From Enterococcus sp. DIV0212c (GTDB taxonomy: Bacteria; Bacillota; Bacilli; Lactobacillales; Enterococcaceae), in contig NZ_JAFREN010000003.1 in assembly GCF_017377505.1 (NCBI RefSeq), positions 62,001 through 126,000 on the forward strand: a stretch of DNA of 64,000 bases, in the 5' to 3' direction. Below the pieces are notes generated by a model, which did no database searches, was not told the DNA's origin, and saw only the letters and a program-made list of their open reading frames with translations. Numbering within the stretch: position 1 is the first letter of the stretch; every line of letters starts with the position of its first letter. Shown in pieces: positions 1 to 8,399 of the stretch. Position numbers and translations under genes: made by a program.

Positions 1-1350
1 ACGCAAATCTGCATTATCATGGCGTAAAATCAAGCGATATTCAGCTCTTGATGTTAGTAAACGATAGGGTTCATTGGTTCCTTTAGTCACTAAATCATCG
101 ATCATAACACCGATATAACCATCACTACGTTTCATCACAAATGGTTCTTTTCCTTGAACTTTGAGTGCTGCGTTGATTCCGGCAATTAGACCTTGACCTG
201 CTGCTTCTTCATAACCACTGGTACCATTCGTTTGTCCAGCTGTAAATAAGCCATCAATTACTTTTGTTTCTAAGGTTGGACGCAATTGGTGCGGCACAAC
301 AACATCATACTCGATTGCATAACCTGTACGCATCATCTCAGCTTTTTCTAAACCAGCAATCGAATGTAGGATATCGGTTTGGACATCTTCTGGTAATGAA
401 GTTGATAGCCCTTGAACGTAGACTTCTTCTGTATTCAATCCTTCTGGCTCCAAAAATAGTTGGTGACGAGGCTTGTCAGAAAAACGAACGATTTTATCTT
501 CGATCGATGGGCAATAACGTGCGCCAACGCCTTCAACGATTCCTGTAAACATCGGTGCACGATGCAGATTGTCTTGAATGATTTCATGGGTTCCTTCATT
601 CGTATAAGTCAGCCAGCATGAACGTTGGTCTAAATTATACGCATCATCTGGTGTGCTGAAACTAAAGTGATTAGGTTGCTCATCACCCGGTTGTTCTTCC
701 GTCACAGAGTAATCGATCGTGCTAGATTTTACGCGTGGTGGCGTTCCTGTTTTAAAACGATCCATTTCAAGACCTAGTTCTTTCAGATGATCTGCTAAAC
801 CAATTGATGGTAATGAATTGTTCGGTCCTGAAGAATATTTCAGTTCACCGATGATGATTTCACCGCGAAGTGCTGTTCCAGCTGTAATGATTACCGCTTT
901 ACTTTGATATTGTGCGCCTGTTGTTGTCACAACACCTTGGCAGATGCCGTCTTCTACGATTAATCTCTCAACGATTCCTTGGCGTAATGACAAGTTATCC
1001 GTGCGTTCGATTGTATGTTTCATTTCAGTGGCATACGCGTGTTTGTCCGCTTGGGCGCGCAGGGCGCGAACGGCCGGACCTTTTCCTGTGTTTAGCATCC
1101 GCATTTGGATGTATGTTTTGTCTATATTATGACCCATTTCGCCGCCTAGTGCATCGATTTCTCGGACCACGACTCCTTTGGCTGGACCTCCCACTGATGG
1201 GTTACACGGCATAAATGCGACCATATCTAAATTGATTGTTAGGAGCAGTGTTTTGCTGCCCATACGAGCGGATGCTAGGGCTGCTTCTGAACCAGCATGT
1301 CCTGCTCCGACTACGATTACATCATAAGATTCTGCTTTAAATTGATTCAT
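1..1350 (-). CDS. mnmG: tRNA uridine-5-carboxymethylaminomethyl modification enzyme MnmG (partial)
   Basis: FAD-dependent partner of MnmE. Together they put the carboxymethylaminomethyl group on U34 of certain tRNAs. The N-terminal 450 residues are present and the C-terminus lies beyond base 1. The start at 1350 is preceded by GAGAGGAAG. A dinucleotide-binding GAGHAG motif lies at residues 15-20, and the family signatures [10 protein letters not shown] and YCPSIEDK are visible. It follows mnmE by 13 bases, so the two are one operon. The family usually has about 630 residues, so roughly 180 are missing here only because of the window edge. Confidence 0.97.
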   Translation of the reverse strand, partial: MNQFKAESYDVIVVGAGHAGSEAALASARMGSKTLLLTINLDMVAFMPCNPSVGGPAKGVVVREIDALGGEMGHNIDKTYIQMRMLNTGKGPAVRALRAQADKHAYATEMKHTIERTDNLSLRQGIVERLIVEDGICQGVVTTTGAQYQSKAVIITAGTALRGEIIIGELKYSSGPNNSLPSIGLADHLKELGLEMDRFKTGTPPRVKSSTIDYSVTEEQPGDEQPNHFSFSTPDDAYNLDQRSCWLTYTNEGTHEIIQDNLHRAPMFTGIVEGVGARYCPSIEDKIVRFSDKPRHQLFLEPEGLNTEEVYVQGLSTSLPEDVQTDILHSIAGLEKAEMMRTGYAIEYDVVVPHQLRPTLETKVIDGLFTAGQTNGTSGYEEAAGQGLIAGINAALKVQGKEPFVMKRSDGYIGVMIDDLVTKGTNEPYRLLTSRAEYRLILRHDNADLR

Positions 1351-1363
1351 CGACTCTTCCTCT

Positions 1364-2761
1364 CTATTTTCCTAAACAAAATTGACTGAATAATTGAGTG
1401 ATTAGTTCATCTTGAACACTGTCACCGACGATTTCACCTAAAAAGTCCCAACAGCGGGTCATATCCATTTGAACGAGATCGACTGGCATGCCAGCTTCGA
1501 TTCCTCGAATCACTTCATCTAGCGCGATTGCTGATTGATCTAATAAGGCAATATGGCGGGTGTTGGAAACATAAGTTGCATCTTTTTCCCCTGTTTGTCC
1601 GCCGAAAAATAAGTCTGCGATTTTTAATTCTAATTGTTCCATCCCTGTATTGGATAAAACCGATACGGGTAATATTTCTTCATCATTAACGAGCTGTTTT
1701 AATTCTTCTCGATCTAATTGAGAAGGTAAATCCATTTTATTTAGTAAGATTACTCGTTTTAAACCTTCCGTTGCAGCTAATAATTGACGATCTTCTTCTG
1801 TTAGCGGCTCATTTTGATTTAGAACTAGTAAAATCAAATCGGATTCAGCTAATGCTTTACGACTGCGTTCTACCCCAATTCGTTCTACAATATCTTCTGT
1901 TTCTCTAATTCCAGCTGTATCGATCAATTTCAGTGGCACACCACGAACGTTCACATATTCTTCGATAACATCTCGAGTGGTTCCTGCTATATCTGTTACG
2001 ATGGCTTTTTCTTCTTGCAATAAGTGATTCAGCAAGCTTGATTTTCCGACATTTGGACGGCCGATAATCGCTGTACTTAGGCCTTCTCGTAGAATTTTTC
2101 CTTGTTTGGCTGTCGTCAGCAATCCTTCAATCTGAGCTTTAACAAATCCAGCTTTTTCAAGCAATAACTTGGTCGTTAATTCTTCGACATCATCGTATTC
2201 AGGATAATCGATATTGACTTCAACCTGGGCTAAAGTTTCTAAAATCTCTTGCCTTAATGAGCGAATCAAAGAAGATAAATTTCCATCCAATTGATCTAAA
2301 GCAACATGCATCGCCCGATCCGTTTTTGCCCGAATCAAATCCATTACCGCTTCTGCTTGAGATAAATCCATTCGTCCATTTAAAAAGGCTCTTTTGGTAA
2401 ATTCACCAGGTTCAGCCAAACGTGCGCCTTCTCTTAATAATAGCTGCAATAATTGATTCACGACCACGATCCCGCCGTGACAGTTGATTTCGACAACATC
2501 TTCTCTAGTGAAGGTTTTCGGCGCTCGCATCACAGAAACCATTACTTCATCCAGCAAGCTGTCATCTTTAGGATCAAGAATATGACCGTAATGAATTGTG
2601 TGAGTAGGCACATCAAGCAATTGCTTACTACCGGAGCGATAGACTTTATTTGCGATATTGATCGCTTCATCTCCACTCAAACGGACAATGCTGATAGCTC
2701 CTTCGCCAGGAGGCGTTGAAATTGCGGCGATCGTATCAAATTCTAGCGTTATTTGTTGCAT
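1364..2761 (-). CDS. mnmE: tRNA modification GTPase MnmE
   Basis: GTPase that works with MnmG on wobble uridine modification. The protein has 465 residues, the usual family length. G-domain motifs are visible: GRPNVGKSS (G1), DIAGTTRD (G2), DTAG (G3) and NKMD (G4). The C-terminus QFCLGK carries the conserved catalytic cysteine. An in-frame ATG at 2782 exists, but AAAGGA lies between it and the ATG at 2761, so 2761 is the likelier start. mnmG follows directly. The upstream region has its own promoter and a terminator-like leader, listed separately. Confidence 0.96.
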   Translation of the reverse strand: MQQITLEFDTIAAISTPPGEGAISIVRLSGDEAINIANKVYRSGSKQLLDVPTHTIHYGHILDPKDDSLLDEVMVSVMRAPKTFTREDVVEINCHGGIVVVNQLLQLLLREGARLAEPGEFTKRAFLNGRMDLSQAEAVMDLIRAKTDRAMHVALDQLDGNLSSLIRSLRQEILETLAQVEVNIDYPEYDDVEELTTKLLLEKAGFVKAQIEGLLTTAKQGKILREGLSTAIIGRPNVGKSSLLNHLLQEEKAIVTDIAGTTRDVIEEYVNVRGVPLKLIDTAGIRETEDIVERIGVERSRKALAESDLILLVLNQNEPLTEEDRQLLAATEGLKRVILLNKMDLPSQLDREELKQLVNDEEILPVSVLSNTGMEQLELKIADLFFGGQTGEKDATYVSNTRHIALLDQSAIALDEVIRGIEAGMPVDLVQMDMTRCWDFLGEIVGDSVQDELITQLFSQFCLGK

Positions 2762-2872
2762 GATTGACTGAATTCCTTTCATTAATGGATTGAGCTGTTT
2801 TTTGCGTAATAATAACTACGTGAAACACCTCTTATTTTTTTCAAAATTATGTATAAATCAATTTTTGGCTAC

Positions 2873-2923
2873 AAAAAAAGCGCCCACTCCACCCCTATTT
2901 TTTCAGGTTGGATCTAGCACTTT
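2873..2923 (-). terminator. attenuator-like hairpin in the mnmE leader
   Basis: Read on the minus strand, AAAGTGC pairs with GCGCTTT (one G-U). It encloses TCCA-A-CCT pairing with AGG-GG-TGGA, and seven T follow the 3' arm. It lies between the candidate promoter at 2956-2984 and mnmE, with no gene between them to terminate. This suggests premature termination in the mnmEG leader. I do not recognise a known riboswitch. Confidence 0.5.
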
Positions 2924-2955
2924 CACTGCATCAATTCCTATTAATTTCTTGACAT

Positions 2956-2984
2956 AGAATAGCATATTTTCATTTTTTTCGCAA
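2956..2984 (-). promoter_or_regulatory. candidate mnmEG promoter
   Basis: Minus strand TTGCGA, a 17-base spacer, then TATTCT. It lies about 200 bases upstream of mnmE and just upstream of the attenuator-like hairpin. The boxes are moderate matches to the sigma-A consensus. Confidence 0.45.
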
Positions 2985-3016
2985 CATTGTTTGTTTACTG
3001 AAATTGTTCGTTAACT

Positions 3017-3045
3017 TTGCAATTCTTCTGGTTTATCTTTAAAAT
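3017..3045 (+). promoter_or_regulatory. candidate promoter of the YbjQ-like gene
   Basis: TTGCAA, 17-base spacer, TAAAAT, ending 26 bases before the start codon at 3072. It is divergent from the mnmEG promoter. Confidence 0.5.
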
Positions 3046-3071
3046 AAAACTAATAAAGCAAGGAGGTTCCT

Positions 3072-3416
3072 ATGATGAAACGAGCAAATAAAGATGAACT
3101 TAATCAACAAGAATTAGAAAATCGTTTAAGTGGAATCACATTATCTACAGGAAATGTTAGTAGAAAGTATATTGTTCGGGATATTGTTTTTGCGACAGAT
3201 CGAATTGAGACAGATTTATTTTCACCTGATGTCAATCCAAATGATGTTTTTAGCGGCGTCTATCGTCAGCTAAAATTGATTGCATTTGAATATGAAGCAG
3301 ATGCTGTGATCAATTGTCATTTTGAAGAAAAATATGTAGAGTATCAAGGAAAATGGGTCGTGGAAATTTTTGCTTATGGGACTGTGGTTCAGTTTACACA
3401 GACAAATATTGGTTGA
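3072..3416 (+). CDS. YbjQ/UPF0145-like protein
   Basis: A 114-residue soluble protein. The segment with ADAVINCHF, followed by a hydrophobic strand ending FAYGTVV, resembles the C-terminal part of the YbjQ (UPF0145, PF01906) fold, where ADAVVG is typical. The first 40 residues do not show the family N-terminus clearly, so the assignment is tentative. AGGAGG precedes two adjacent ATG codons at 3072 and 3075; the spacing is 5 or 8 bases, so either could be used. It is a single gene between the minus-strand mnmE and jag groups, with its own promoter and terminator. The molecular function of this family is not established. Confidence 0.7.
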   Translation: MMKRANKDELNQQELENRLSGITLSTGNVSRKYIVRDIVFATDRIETDLFSPDVNPNDVFSGVYRQLKLIAFEYEADAVINCHFEEKYVEYQGKWVVEIFAYGTVVQFTQTNIG

Positions 3417-3426
3417 GTAGTATCTA

Positions 3427-3455
3427 AAAAGAAGCGAATTCGCTTCTTTTTTTTG
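3427..3455 (+). terminator. terminator after the YbjQ-like gene
   Basis: AAGAAGCG and CGCTTCTT form a stem around AATT, followed by a run of T and preceded by A. It could act in both directions. Confidence 0.85.
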
Positions 3456-3468
3456 CTTTGAACAAAAT

Positions 3469-3496
3469 AAAAAACCTGATTCTAAAAGAACCAGGC
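3469..3496 (-). terminator. terminator of the rnpA-yidC-jag operon
   Basis: On the minus strand CCTGGTTCT pairs with AGAATCAGG (9 bp, one G-T) around TTT and is followed by T residues. It lies about 130 bases after the jag stop codon. Confidence 0.85.
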
Positions 3497-3629
3497 TGGA
3501 AGAAGCACGAATGCTCCAACTACTTTATCATCGTATTTTGTACGTTGATAAGAATGATTTCGTTTAAAATATACTTTGTTTAACAATAATTGTCAATGTA
3601 TTTTTAGCGGAATAACCATCTTTGTTTGA

Positions 3630-4403
3630 TTAATAATGTTTTTTTACAGGTTCAACAACCAGATAACGATAAGGTTCATCGCCTTCTGAATGTGTTTTGA
3701 TATGATCATCTTTACTCAACGTGAAGTGAATTTGTTTTCGTTCAAATGCCGGCATCGGTTCTAGAAAAACTGGACGACCCGTTTGTTTAACTTTTTCAGC
3801 GGTTCTTTCTGCTAAACGTTGTAAAATTGCTTGGCGTTTTTCACGATAATCACCCACATTTACAACAACTGATAATTTATTTTCTGCCACACGATGAACA
3901 AAAACTTGTGCTAAATATTGCAATGCATTTAAGACTTTTCCGTGTTTTCCGATCAAAATCCCTTGTTTATCTGTATCCAAATGGAAAACTAACAAGCCCT
4001 CTTTACGTTCTAAACGAACCAATGCTGGTGCATTTAATTCTTTTGAAATCGTAGTTAAATACATTGCTAATTCAGTAACAGCCTCTTCGTCTGTTAGGTT
4101 TTCCAAGATTTTGGGTTCAGAAGAATCGGATGTTTTAGCAGCTAGCAATTCTTCAACTGCCATTTCTGTTTTAACTTCCTCATCTGCCACAATGATGTCT
4201 TCGACTGTCTCTTCAACGGCTTCTGTGATTTGTTCGCTAACAGTTGGTTCGATTGATACTTGAGCAAGTTTTTTACCAAAACCCAAGAAACCTTTCTTCG
4301 CATCAGTAATCACGGTAATCTCTACATCTTCTTTTGATAAATTCAGTGCGTGCAACCCTTTAGTTGTCGCTTCTTCAATTGTGTTTCCCTCATAAACCGG
4401 CAT
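3630..4403 (-). CDS. jag: RNA-binding protein Jag/KhpB (EloR)
   Basis: A 257-residue cytoplasmic RNA-binding protein that, with KhpA, affects cell elongation and division in related cocci. The Jag_N domain lies at the N-terminus with KKGFLGFGKK near residues 36-45. An acidic linker covers about residues 55-105. The KH domain has GILIGKHGKVL near residue 150, and the R3H domain follows with ERKQIH. It starts 15 bases after yidC, the usual arrangement, and the operon terminator follows. The length is typical for lactic acid bacteria. Confidence 0.95.
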   Translation of the reverse strand: MPVYEGNTIEEATTKGLHALNLSKEDVEITVITDAKKGFLGFGKKLAQVSIEPTVSEQITEAVEETVEDIIVADEEVKTEMAVEELLAAKTSDSSEPKILENLTDEEAVTELAMYLTTISKELNAPALVRLERKEGLLVFHLDTDKQGILIGKHGKVLNALQYLAQVFVHRVAENKLSVVVNVGDYREKRQAILQRLAERTAEKVKQTGRPVFLEPMPAFERKQIHFTLSKDDHIKTHSEGDEPYRYLVVEPVKKHY

Positions 4404-4418
4404 CTGGAAAACCTCCTT

Positions 4419-5246
4419 TTATTTTTTCTTATTTTTTTTCTTAGGATTCATTGCTTTTTTCAGTGCTCGTTCGCGTTCTTTCACTTGTCGTTCTGCTTCT
4501 GCACGCTCTTTACGAATTTTGAATGGATTGTTGATCAATAATGTTTGTCCTACTTGGAAGGCATTAGAAACCACCCAGTAAAGTGATAATCCGCTGGCCA
4601 AGCTCATCCCCATAACAAAGATCATAACTGGCATTACAAAGTTCATGATTTTCAATGACGCATTTGACTCGATTTGGCTCATGCTAGTCAAGTAGCTGCT
4701 GGCAAATGTAAAGGCCGCTGCTAAAATCGGTAAAATCAGATATGGATCGGGTTGACCTAAGTTCAGCCACATAAAACTTCCCTGTTTTAATTCTGGTACA
4801 CGAGAAATTGATTGATACAGCGCCATCATGATCGGCATTTGAATCAATAATGGTAAACATCCAGCATACGGATTTACATTATTTTCAGCATATAGTTTTT
4901 GTTGTTCTTCACGGAATAAACGTTGTGTTTCCGGATCTTTTGATGAATATTGTTTTTGTAGCGCTTTTAATTTAGGTTGTAGCTCTTGTGTCTTGCGCAT
5001 GCTTTTCGTTTGGAAATGCATTAATGGTAATAAAATGATCCGAATCACTAATGTAAATAGGATGATCCCGATACCAGTATTTGCTGAAATAGATAAGAAT
5101 TTGATCGCCTCAGCGAAATAATAGACAATATAGCGGTCCCAAATTCCTGTACTGCTCTCGTTAATCGGGGCTGTTCCACAGGCAGACAACACAAAAACAA
5201 GTGTGACTAAACCTGCCATCAATAATAAGCGTTTATACTTCTTCAC
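4419..5246 (-). CDS. yidC: membrane protein insertase YidC (Oxa1 family lipoprotein)
   Basis: Inserts and folds proteins in the cytoplasmic membrane, with or without SecYEG. The 275-residue protein has a lipoprotein signal with lipobox LSAC (Cys23), then the five transmembrane segments of the Gram-positive Oxa1 core. The groove arginine is in VIRIILLPL of the first core helix. A cytoplasmic hairpin of charged residues follows, and the C-terminal tail ends in a Lys-rich stretch. It lies between rnpA and jag, 15 bases from each, as in other Firmicutes. Confidence 0.97.
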   Translation of the reverse strand: MKKYKRLLLMAGLVTLVFVLSACGTAPINESSTGIWDRYIVYYFAEAIKFLSISANTGIGIILFTLVIRIILLPLMHFQTKSMRKTQELQPKLKALQKQYSSKDPETQRLFREEQQKLYAENNVNPYAGCLPLLIQMPIMMALYQSISRVPELKQGSFMWLNLGQPDPYLILPILAAAFTFASSYLTSMSQIESNASLKIMNFVMPVMIFVMGMSLASGLSLYWVVSNAFQVGQTLLINNPFKIRKERAEAERQVKERERALKKAMNPKKKNKKK

Positions 5247-5261
5247 AAAACTGTTCCTCTC

Positions 5262-5600
5262 TTATTTCAAAATTTTTGCAAGTTTTAACACATGCTTGAT
5301 ATTGCTATGGATTTCTTCAGATGTTAATTTGTCCACACCTGGTCTTGCGATGATAAGAAAATCACAAGTTGAATCGATTGATTCTTTTAATTGGTAGATC
5401 GAAGTCCGAATCTTACGTTTCACAGCATTCCTAACAACGGCATTCCCGATTTTTTTACCTACGGAAATCCCAACCCGAAAGTGCTTTTGTTCTGGTTTGT
5501 CTAATACATACACGACAAATCTTCGATTAGCACATGACTGTTTATGTTGAAACACTGCTTGAAAATCTTTTTCTTTTTTTACTCTATAGGATTTCTTCAT
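5262..5600 (-). CDS. rnpA: ribonuclease P protein component
   Basis: Protein subunit of RNase P, which removes the 5' leader of pre-tRNA. The protein has 112 residues from the ATG at 5600. An in-frame ATG at 5606 directly abuts the AAAGGG ribosome site (no spacer), while 5600 has a 6-base spacer, so 5600 is preferred. The conserved RNR motif [10 protein letters not shown] is present. It is the first gene of the rnpA-yidC-jag group, separated from rpmH by a large hairpin. Confidence 0.96.
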   Translation of the reverse strand: MKKSYRVKKEKDFQAVFQHKQSCANRRFVVYVLDKPEQKHFRVGISVGKKIGNAVVRNAVKRKIRTSIYQLKESIDSTCDFLIIARPGVDKLTSEEIHSNIKHVLKLAKILK

Positions 5601-5801
5601 CTGCATCCCTTTGTTTCTTTCTATCTTTCTTTTTAACTCACTCTACAATAATAGCATATCTCAGCTATTTTTTTCCAAATTTCAAGGAAAATCTCTAGAG
5701 ATTTTGGTAATCATGACTCTAATTTCATATATTATCATTTTTTTTGAATTTTTTCACTTTATTTTGTGAGGACAGGAAGATTTTCGGCACAAGATAAAGC
5801 A

Positions 5802-5855
5802 AAGAACCCTTTATTACTTTCACACATACATTGTGAAGATAATAAAGGGTTCTTA
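5802..5855. terminator. large hairpin between rpmH and rnpA
   Basis: AAGAACCCTTTATTA and its exact complement form a 15-bp stem. An inner CTTCACA/TGTGAAAG pairing closes a loop. The T run on the minus strand is interrupted (TTCTTTGCTTT), so it may act as a partial terminator or a processing site that lowers rnpA relative to rpmH. Confidence 0.7.
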
Positions 5856-5891
5856 GTTTAAACTTGATTCGTTATTTAAAGTCAACATAAA

Positions 5892-6026
5892 TTATGCTGA
5901 AATAACTTTTCTGCCTTTACGACGTCTGCTCGCTAATACGTTGCGACCATTTTTTGTGCTCATGCGTTTACGGAAACCGTGAACTTTTTGACGTTTGCGT
6001 TTGTTTGGTTGATACGTTCTTTTCAT
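5892..6026 (-). CDS. rpmH: 50S ribosomal protein L34
   Basis: A 44-residue, highly basic ribosomal protein, read directly from the sequence. It begins [12 protein letters not shown], includes HGFRKRM, and ends [11 protein letters not shown]. All are signature parts of L34. GGAGG lies 11 bases before the ATG at 6026. It is the gene nearest the origin on the minus strand, as in most bacteria, and has a strong promoter at 6084-6113. Confidence 0.98.
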   Translation of the reverse strand: MKRTYQPNKRKRQKVHGFRKRMSTKNGRNVLASRRRKGRKVISA

Positions 6027-6083
6027 CTCTTGTTCCACCTCCTGAAATTGTAACTATCCATCAATACATAGACATACTTTGAT

Positions 6084-6113
6084 AGTATAACTAGTAATGG
6101 GTAGATTTGTCAA
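6084..6113 (-). promoter_or_regulatory. rpmH promoter
   Basis: Minus strand TTGACA, 18-base spacer, TATACT, ending about 58 bases upstream of the rpmH start. The -35 box is a perfect match to the consensus. Confidence 0.75.
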
Positions 6114-6119
6114 TAAATT

Positions 6120-6470
6120 TTCAGGAATTAATTTTTCCACTTCTCTAAATAAGTTATCCACAAAACGGAAATGTTTAGGGATAACTTGTGGATAGTTTTT
6201 TTTAGAAGCACATTTCGTTTTTAGTTTTCTCCACACTTTTGCACAAAAAAACAGGTTGTTAAAAAGTTATGCACATTTGTTTTTTCTTCTGTGTATAACT
6301 TCCTGAAAAACCTGTCTTACGTGGTTTTTTTTGCAGAACTTGCTGTGGATAAATAAAATAACTATGAGAAATCCACCGTTTATTTTCTCTTTGTGGATAA
6401 GTTTATAACGTTCTGTGAATTTTTTTTCCACAATTCACAATTTGCCTGTGGAAAAAGTTCCGAAAAAATG
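6120..6470. other. oriC left part: DnaA-box cluster upstream of dnaA
   Basis: Matches to the DnaA box TTATNCACA: TTATCCACA at 6154-6162, TTATGCACA at 6267-6275, and reverse-strand TGTGTATAA at 6290-6298, TGTGGATAA at 6344-6352 and 6392-6400. Near matches lie at 6187-6195 (TGTGGATAG), 6424-6432 and 6447-6455. This is the incA/incB-like half of a bipartite Firmicute origin. No gene lies between 6027 and 6855. Confidence 0.9.
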
Positions 6471-6648
6471 CTAAAATTCTATTTGCTTATCTATTTATAT
6501 TTGTACTGCTATTTTATATAGGAAAATTTGTTTAGATTTGTTTTGTAATAAATGCTACATAACTTGTTTTTCAAAAAACAGAACCGTTCTGAACTGATAT
6601 TGAAAATACAAGATGAAGTCACACGGAATATTATTTCCGTATATTATC

Positions 6649-6760
6649 TAGCTGCACAAGCCAGCTCTTCGGAAAAAAGATAAAATATGAATAAGGAAAA
6701 AAGCACCTTAATCATATTTTCCTATTTTTCTATCAGAGCTAAGCGGTTTGTTCCGCTTTT
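6649..6760 (+). ncRNA. repeated structured leader, copy A (upstream of dnaA)
   Basis: A 112-base element nearly identical to 24874-24985 and related to 37624-37737. AAAATATGA-A-TAAGG (6682-6696) pairs with CCTTA-A-TCATATTTT (6706-6720). AGCTCT (6663-6668) pairs with AGAGCT (6735-6740). ACAAGC (6656-6661) can pair with GTTTGT (6746-6751), which lies in the loop of a GC hairpin AAGCGG/CCGCTT followed by TTTT. The design looks like a cis-acting RNA with a pseudoknot or an alternative terminator. The family is not recognised. Confidence 0.6.
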
Positions 6761-6855
6761 GCTTTGACACACAGCAATTGAAATGAGCTGATGTCGAAAA
6801 GTACAAGGTGAAACGAAGTAGAACGTTGTTACCTATATATTAAGGAGGTCACCAT

Positions 6856-8199
6856 ATGCCCGATATGGAAAGTTTCTGGAGAGATCTGGAAGATACTTAC
6901 CAATCTGTTTTGTCTGCGCCAAGTTTTGATGCTTGGATAAAAACGACTCAACCGTTAAAGTTGGAGAATAACCAATTATGGTTAGAAGTTCCTTCTGCTG
7001 TTCATAAAGACTATTGGGAAAAGAATTTAGCCGCAAAAATCGTTGAAACTGGCTTTAAATTGACCGGTGCTGAAGTGATGCCTCATTTTGTTGTGACTGG
7101 TGAAAAAGAAACAATGCCGATTCAAGAAGAAAAAAAAGCCCCTGTAACGCAAGAGAAAATTGCGGAACATGGGAAAAAGGCTTTATTGAATCCAAAATAT
7201 TCTTTTGACACATTTGTCATCGGAAAAGGAAACCAAATGGCACATGCCGCAGCTTTAGTTGTAGCGGAAGATCCTGGTTCTATCTATAATCCACTCTTCT
7301 TTTATGGTGGTGTTGGTCTAGGAAAAACCCATTTGATGCATGCTATCGGTCACCAAATGCTGCAAAATCGACCGGATGCCAAAGTAAAATATGTCAGCAG
7401 TGAAACATTTACCAATGAATTTATCAACTCGATCCAAACAAAGAATTCAGAACAGTTTAGAAAAGAATATCGAAACGTCGATTTACTGTTAGTCGATGAT
7501 ATTCAATTTTTAGCAGAAAAAGAAGCAACTTTAGAAGAATTTTTCCATACCTTTAATGATTTGTATAATGAAAACAAACAAATCGTTCTGACAAGTGATC
7601 GACCACCCAATGATATTCCTAAACTGCCGGAACGCTTAGTTTCTCGTTTCGCTTGGGGACTGTCAGTTGATATTACACCGCCTGATTTAGAGACTAGAAT
7701 TGCTATTTTACGCAAAAAAGCTGATGCAGAGCGACTGGAAATTCCTGATGATACGCTTAGTTATATCGCTGGTCAAATCGATTCCAATATTCGAGAATTA
7801 GAAGGCGCTCTAGTCCGAGTTCAGGCTTATGCTACGATCAATGGTGAAGACATCACCACTAGCCTAGCAGCTGATGCACTGAAATCCTTAAAATCTGTGG
7901 GCACTCAAAACCATCTATCGATTTTACAGATTCAAGAAGAAGTAGCAAAATATTATCATATCCAATTAAAAGACCTAAAAGGCAAGAAACGCGTAAAATC
8001 AATCGTTGTCCCAAGACAAATCTCTATGTATCTTTCTAGAGAAATGACTGATAATTCACTCCCAAAAATAGGTGCTGAATTTGGCGGAAAAGATCACACA
8101 ACAGTTATTCATGCGCATGAAAAAATCCAACAATTAATGGAAAAAGATCCAGCAATTCAAAAAGAAGTTGGAGAAATCAAAAACTTGCTTAATTCCTAG
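6856..8199 (+). CDS. dnaA: chromosomal replication initiator protein DnaA
   Basis: AAA+ initiator that binds DnaA boxes and opens the origin. It has 447 residues. Domain I is N-terminal (MESFWRDLED), with a short linker near residues 80-105. The AAA+ domain carries Walker A GGVGLGKTH near residue 154 and Walker B LLVDDIQF. The C-terminal helix-turn-helix has the signature GGKDHTTVIHAHEKI. AAGGAGG sits at the expected distance before the ATG at 6856. DnaA boxes on both sides indicate autoregulation. The transcript may carry leader copy A. Confidence 0.99.
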   Translation: MPDMESFWRDLEDTYQSVLSAPSFDAWIKTTQPLKLENNQLWLEVPSAVHKDYWEKNLAAKIVETGFKLTGAEVMPHFVVTGEKETMPIQEEKKAPVTQEKIAEHGKKALLNPKYSFDTFVIGKGNQMAHAAALVVAEDPGSIYNPLFFYGGVGLGKTHLMHAIGHQMLQNRPDAKVKYVSSETFTNEFINSIQTKNSEQFRKEYRNVDLLLVDDIQFLAEKEATLEEFFHTFNDLYNENKQIVLTSDRPPNDIPKLPERLVSRFAWGLSVDITPPDLETRIAILRKKADAERLEIPDDTLSYIAGQIDSNIRELEGALVRVQAYATINGEDITTSLAADALKSLKSVGTQNHLSILQIQEEVAKYYHIQLKDLKGKKRVKSIVVPRQISMYLSREMTDNSLPKIGAEFGGKDHTTVIHAHEKIQQLMEKDPAIQKEVGEIKNLLNS

Positions 8200-8201
8200 C
8201 C

Positions 8202-8345
8202 TGTGGATAAAAAAGCAAAATGTTAAAAAGTTTTCCACAACTTATGCACAGGTGGAAAACTTATCTTTTGTTTCCTTTTCAGACTTTTCCACAGAATTAA
8301 CAGGACCTACTACTTTTATTATTTATTTATATATAAATACAAAAC
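8202..8345 (+). other. oriC right part: DnaA boxes and unwinding region
   Basis: TGTGGATAA at 8202-8210, TTTTCCACA at 8231-8239, TTATGCACA at 8242-8250 and TTTTCCACA at 8285-8293. After the last box comes a run of repeated trinucleotides, CTACTACTTTTATTATTTAT (8307-8326). It resembles the DnaA-trio described in Bacillus subtilis. An AT-only stretch then runs to 8336. This matches the dnaA-dnaN intergenic unwinding site of Firmicutes. Confidence 0.85.
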
Positions 8346-8399
8346 TGTCTTAGCAAAAATCATGCTTTTAAAATCAATTAAAAAAGGAGTTCAATCATT

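Noticed and set aside
912..1214. Plus-strand frames within mnmG
   Set aside because: They overlap a clearly conserved gene; no start signal and no domain.
6054..6236. 60-residue minus-strand frame in the origin region
   Set aside because: It lies over DnaA boxes and the rpmH promoter; the translation shows no family.
8168..8353. 61-residue frame overlapping the dnaA end and the unwinding region
   Set aside because: Overlaps dnaA and the DnaA boxes; no ribosome site.
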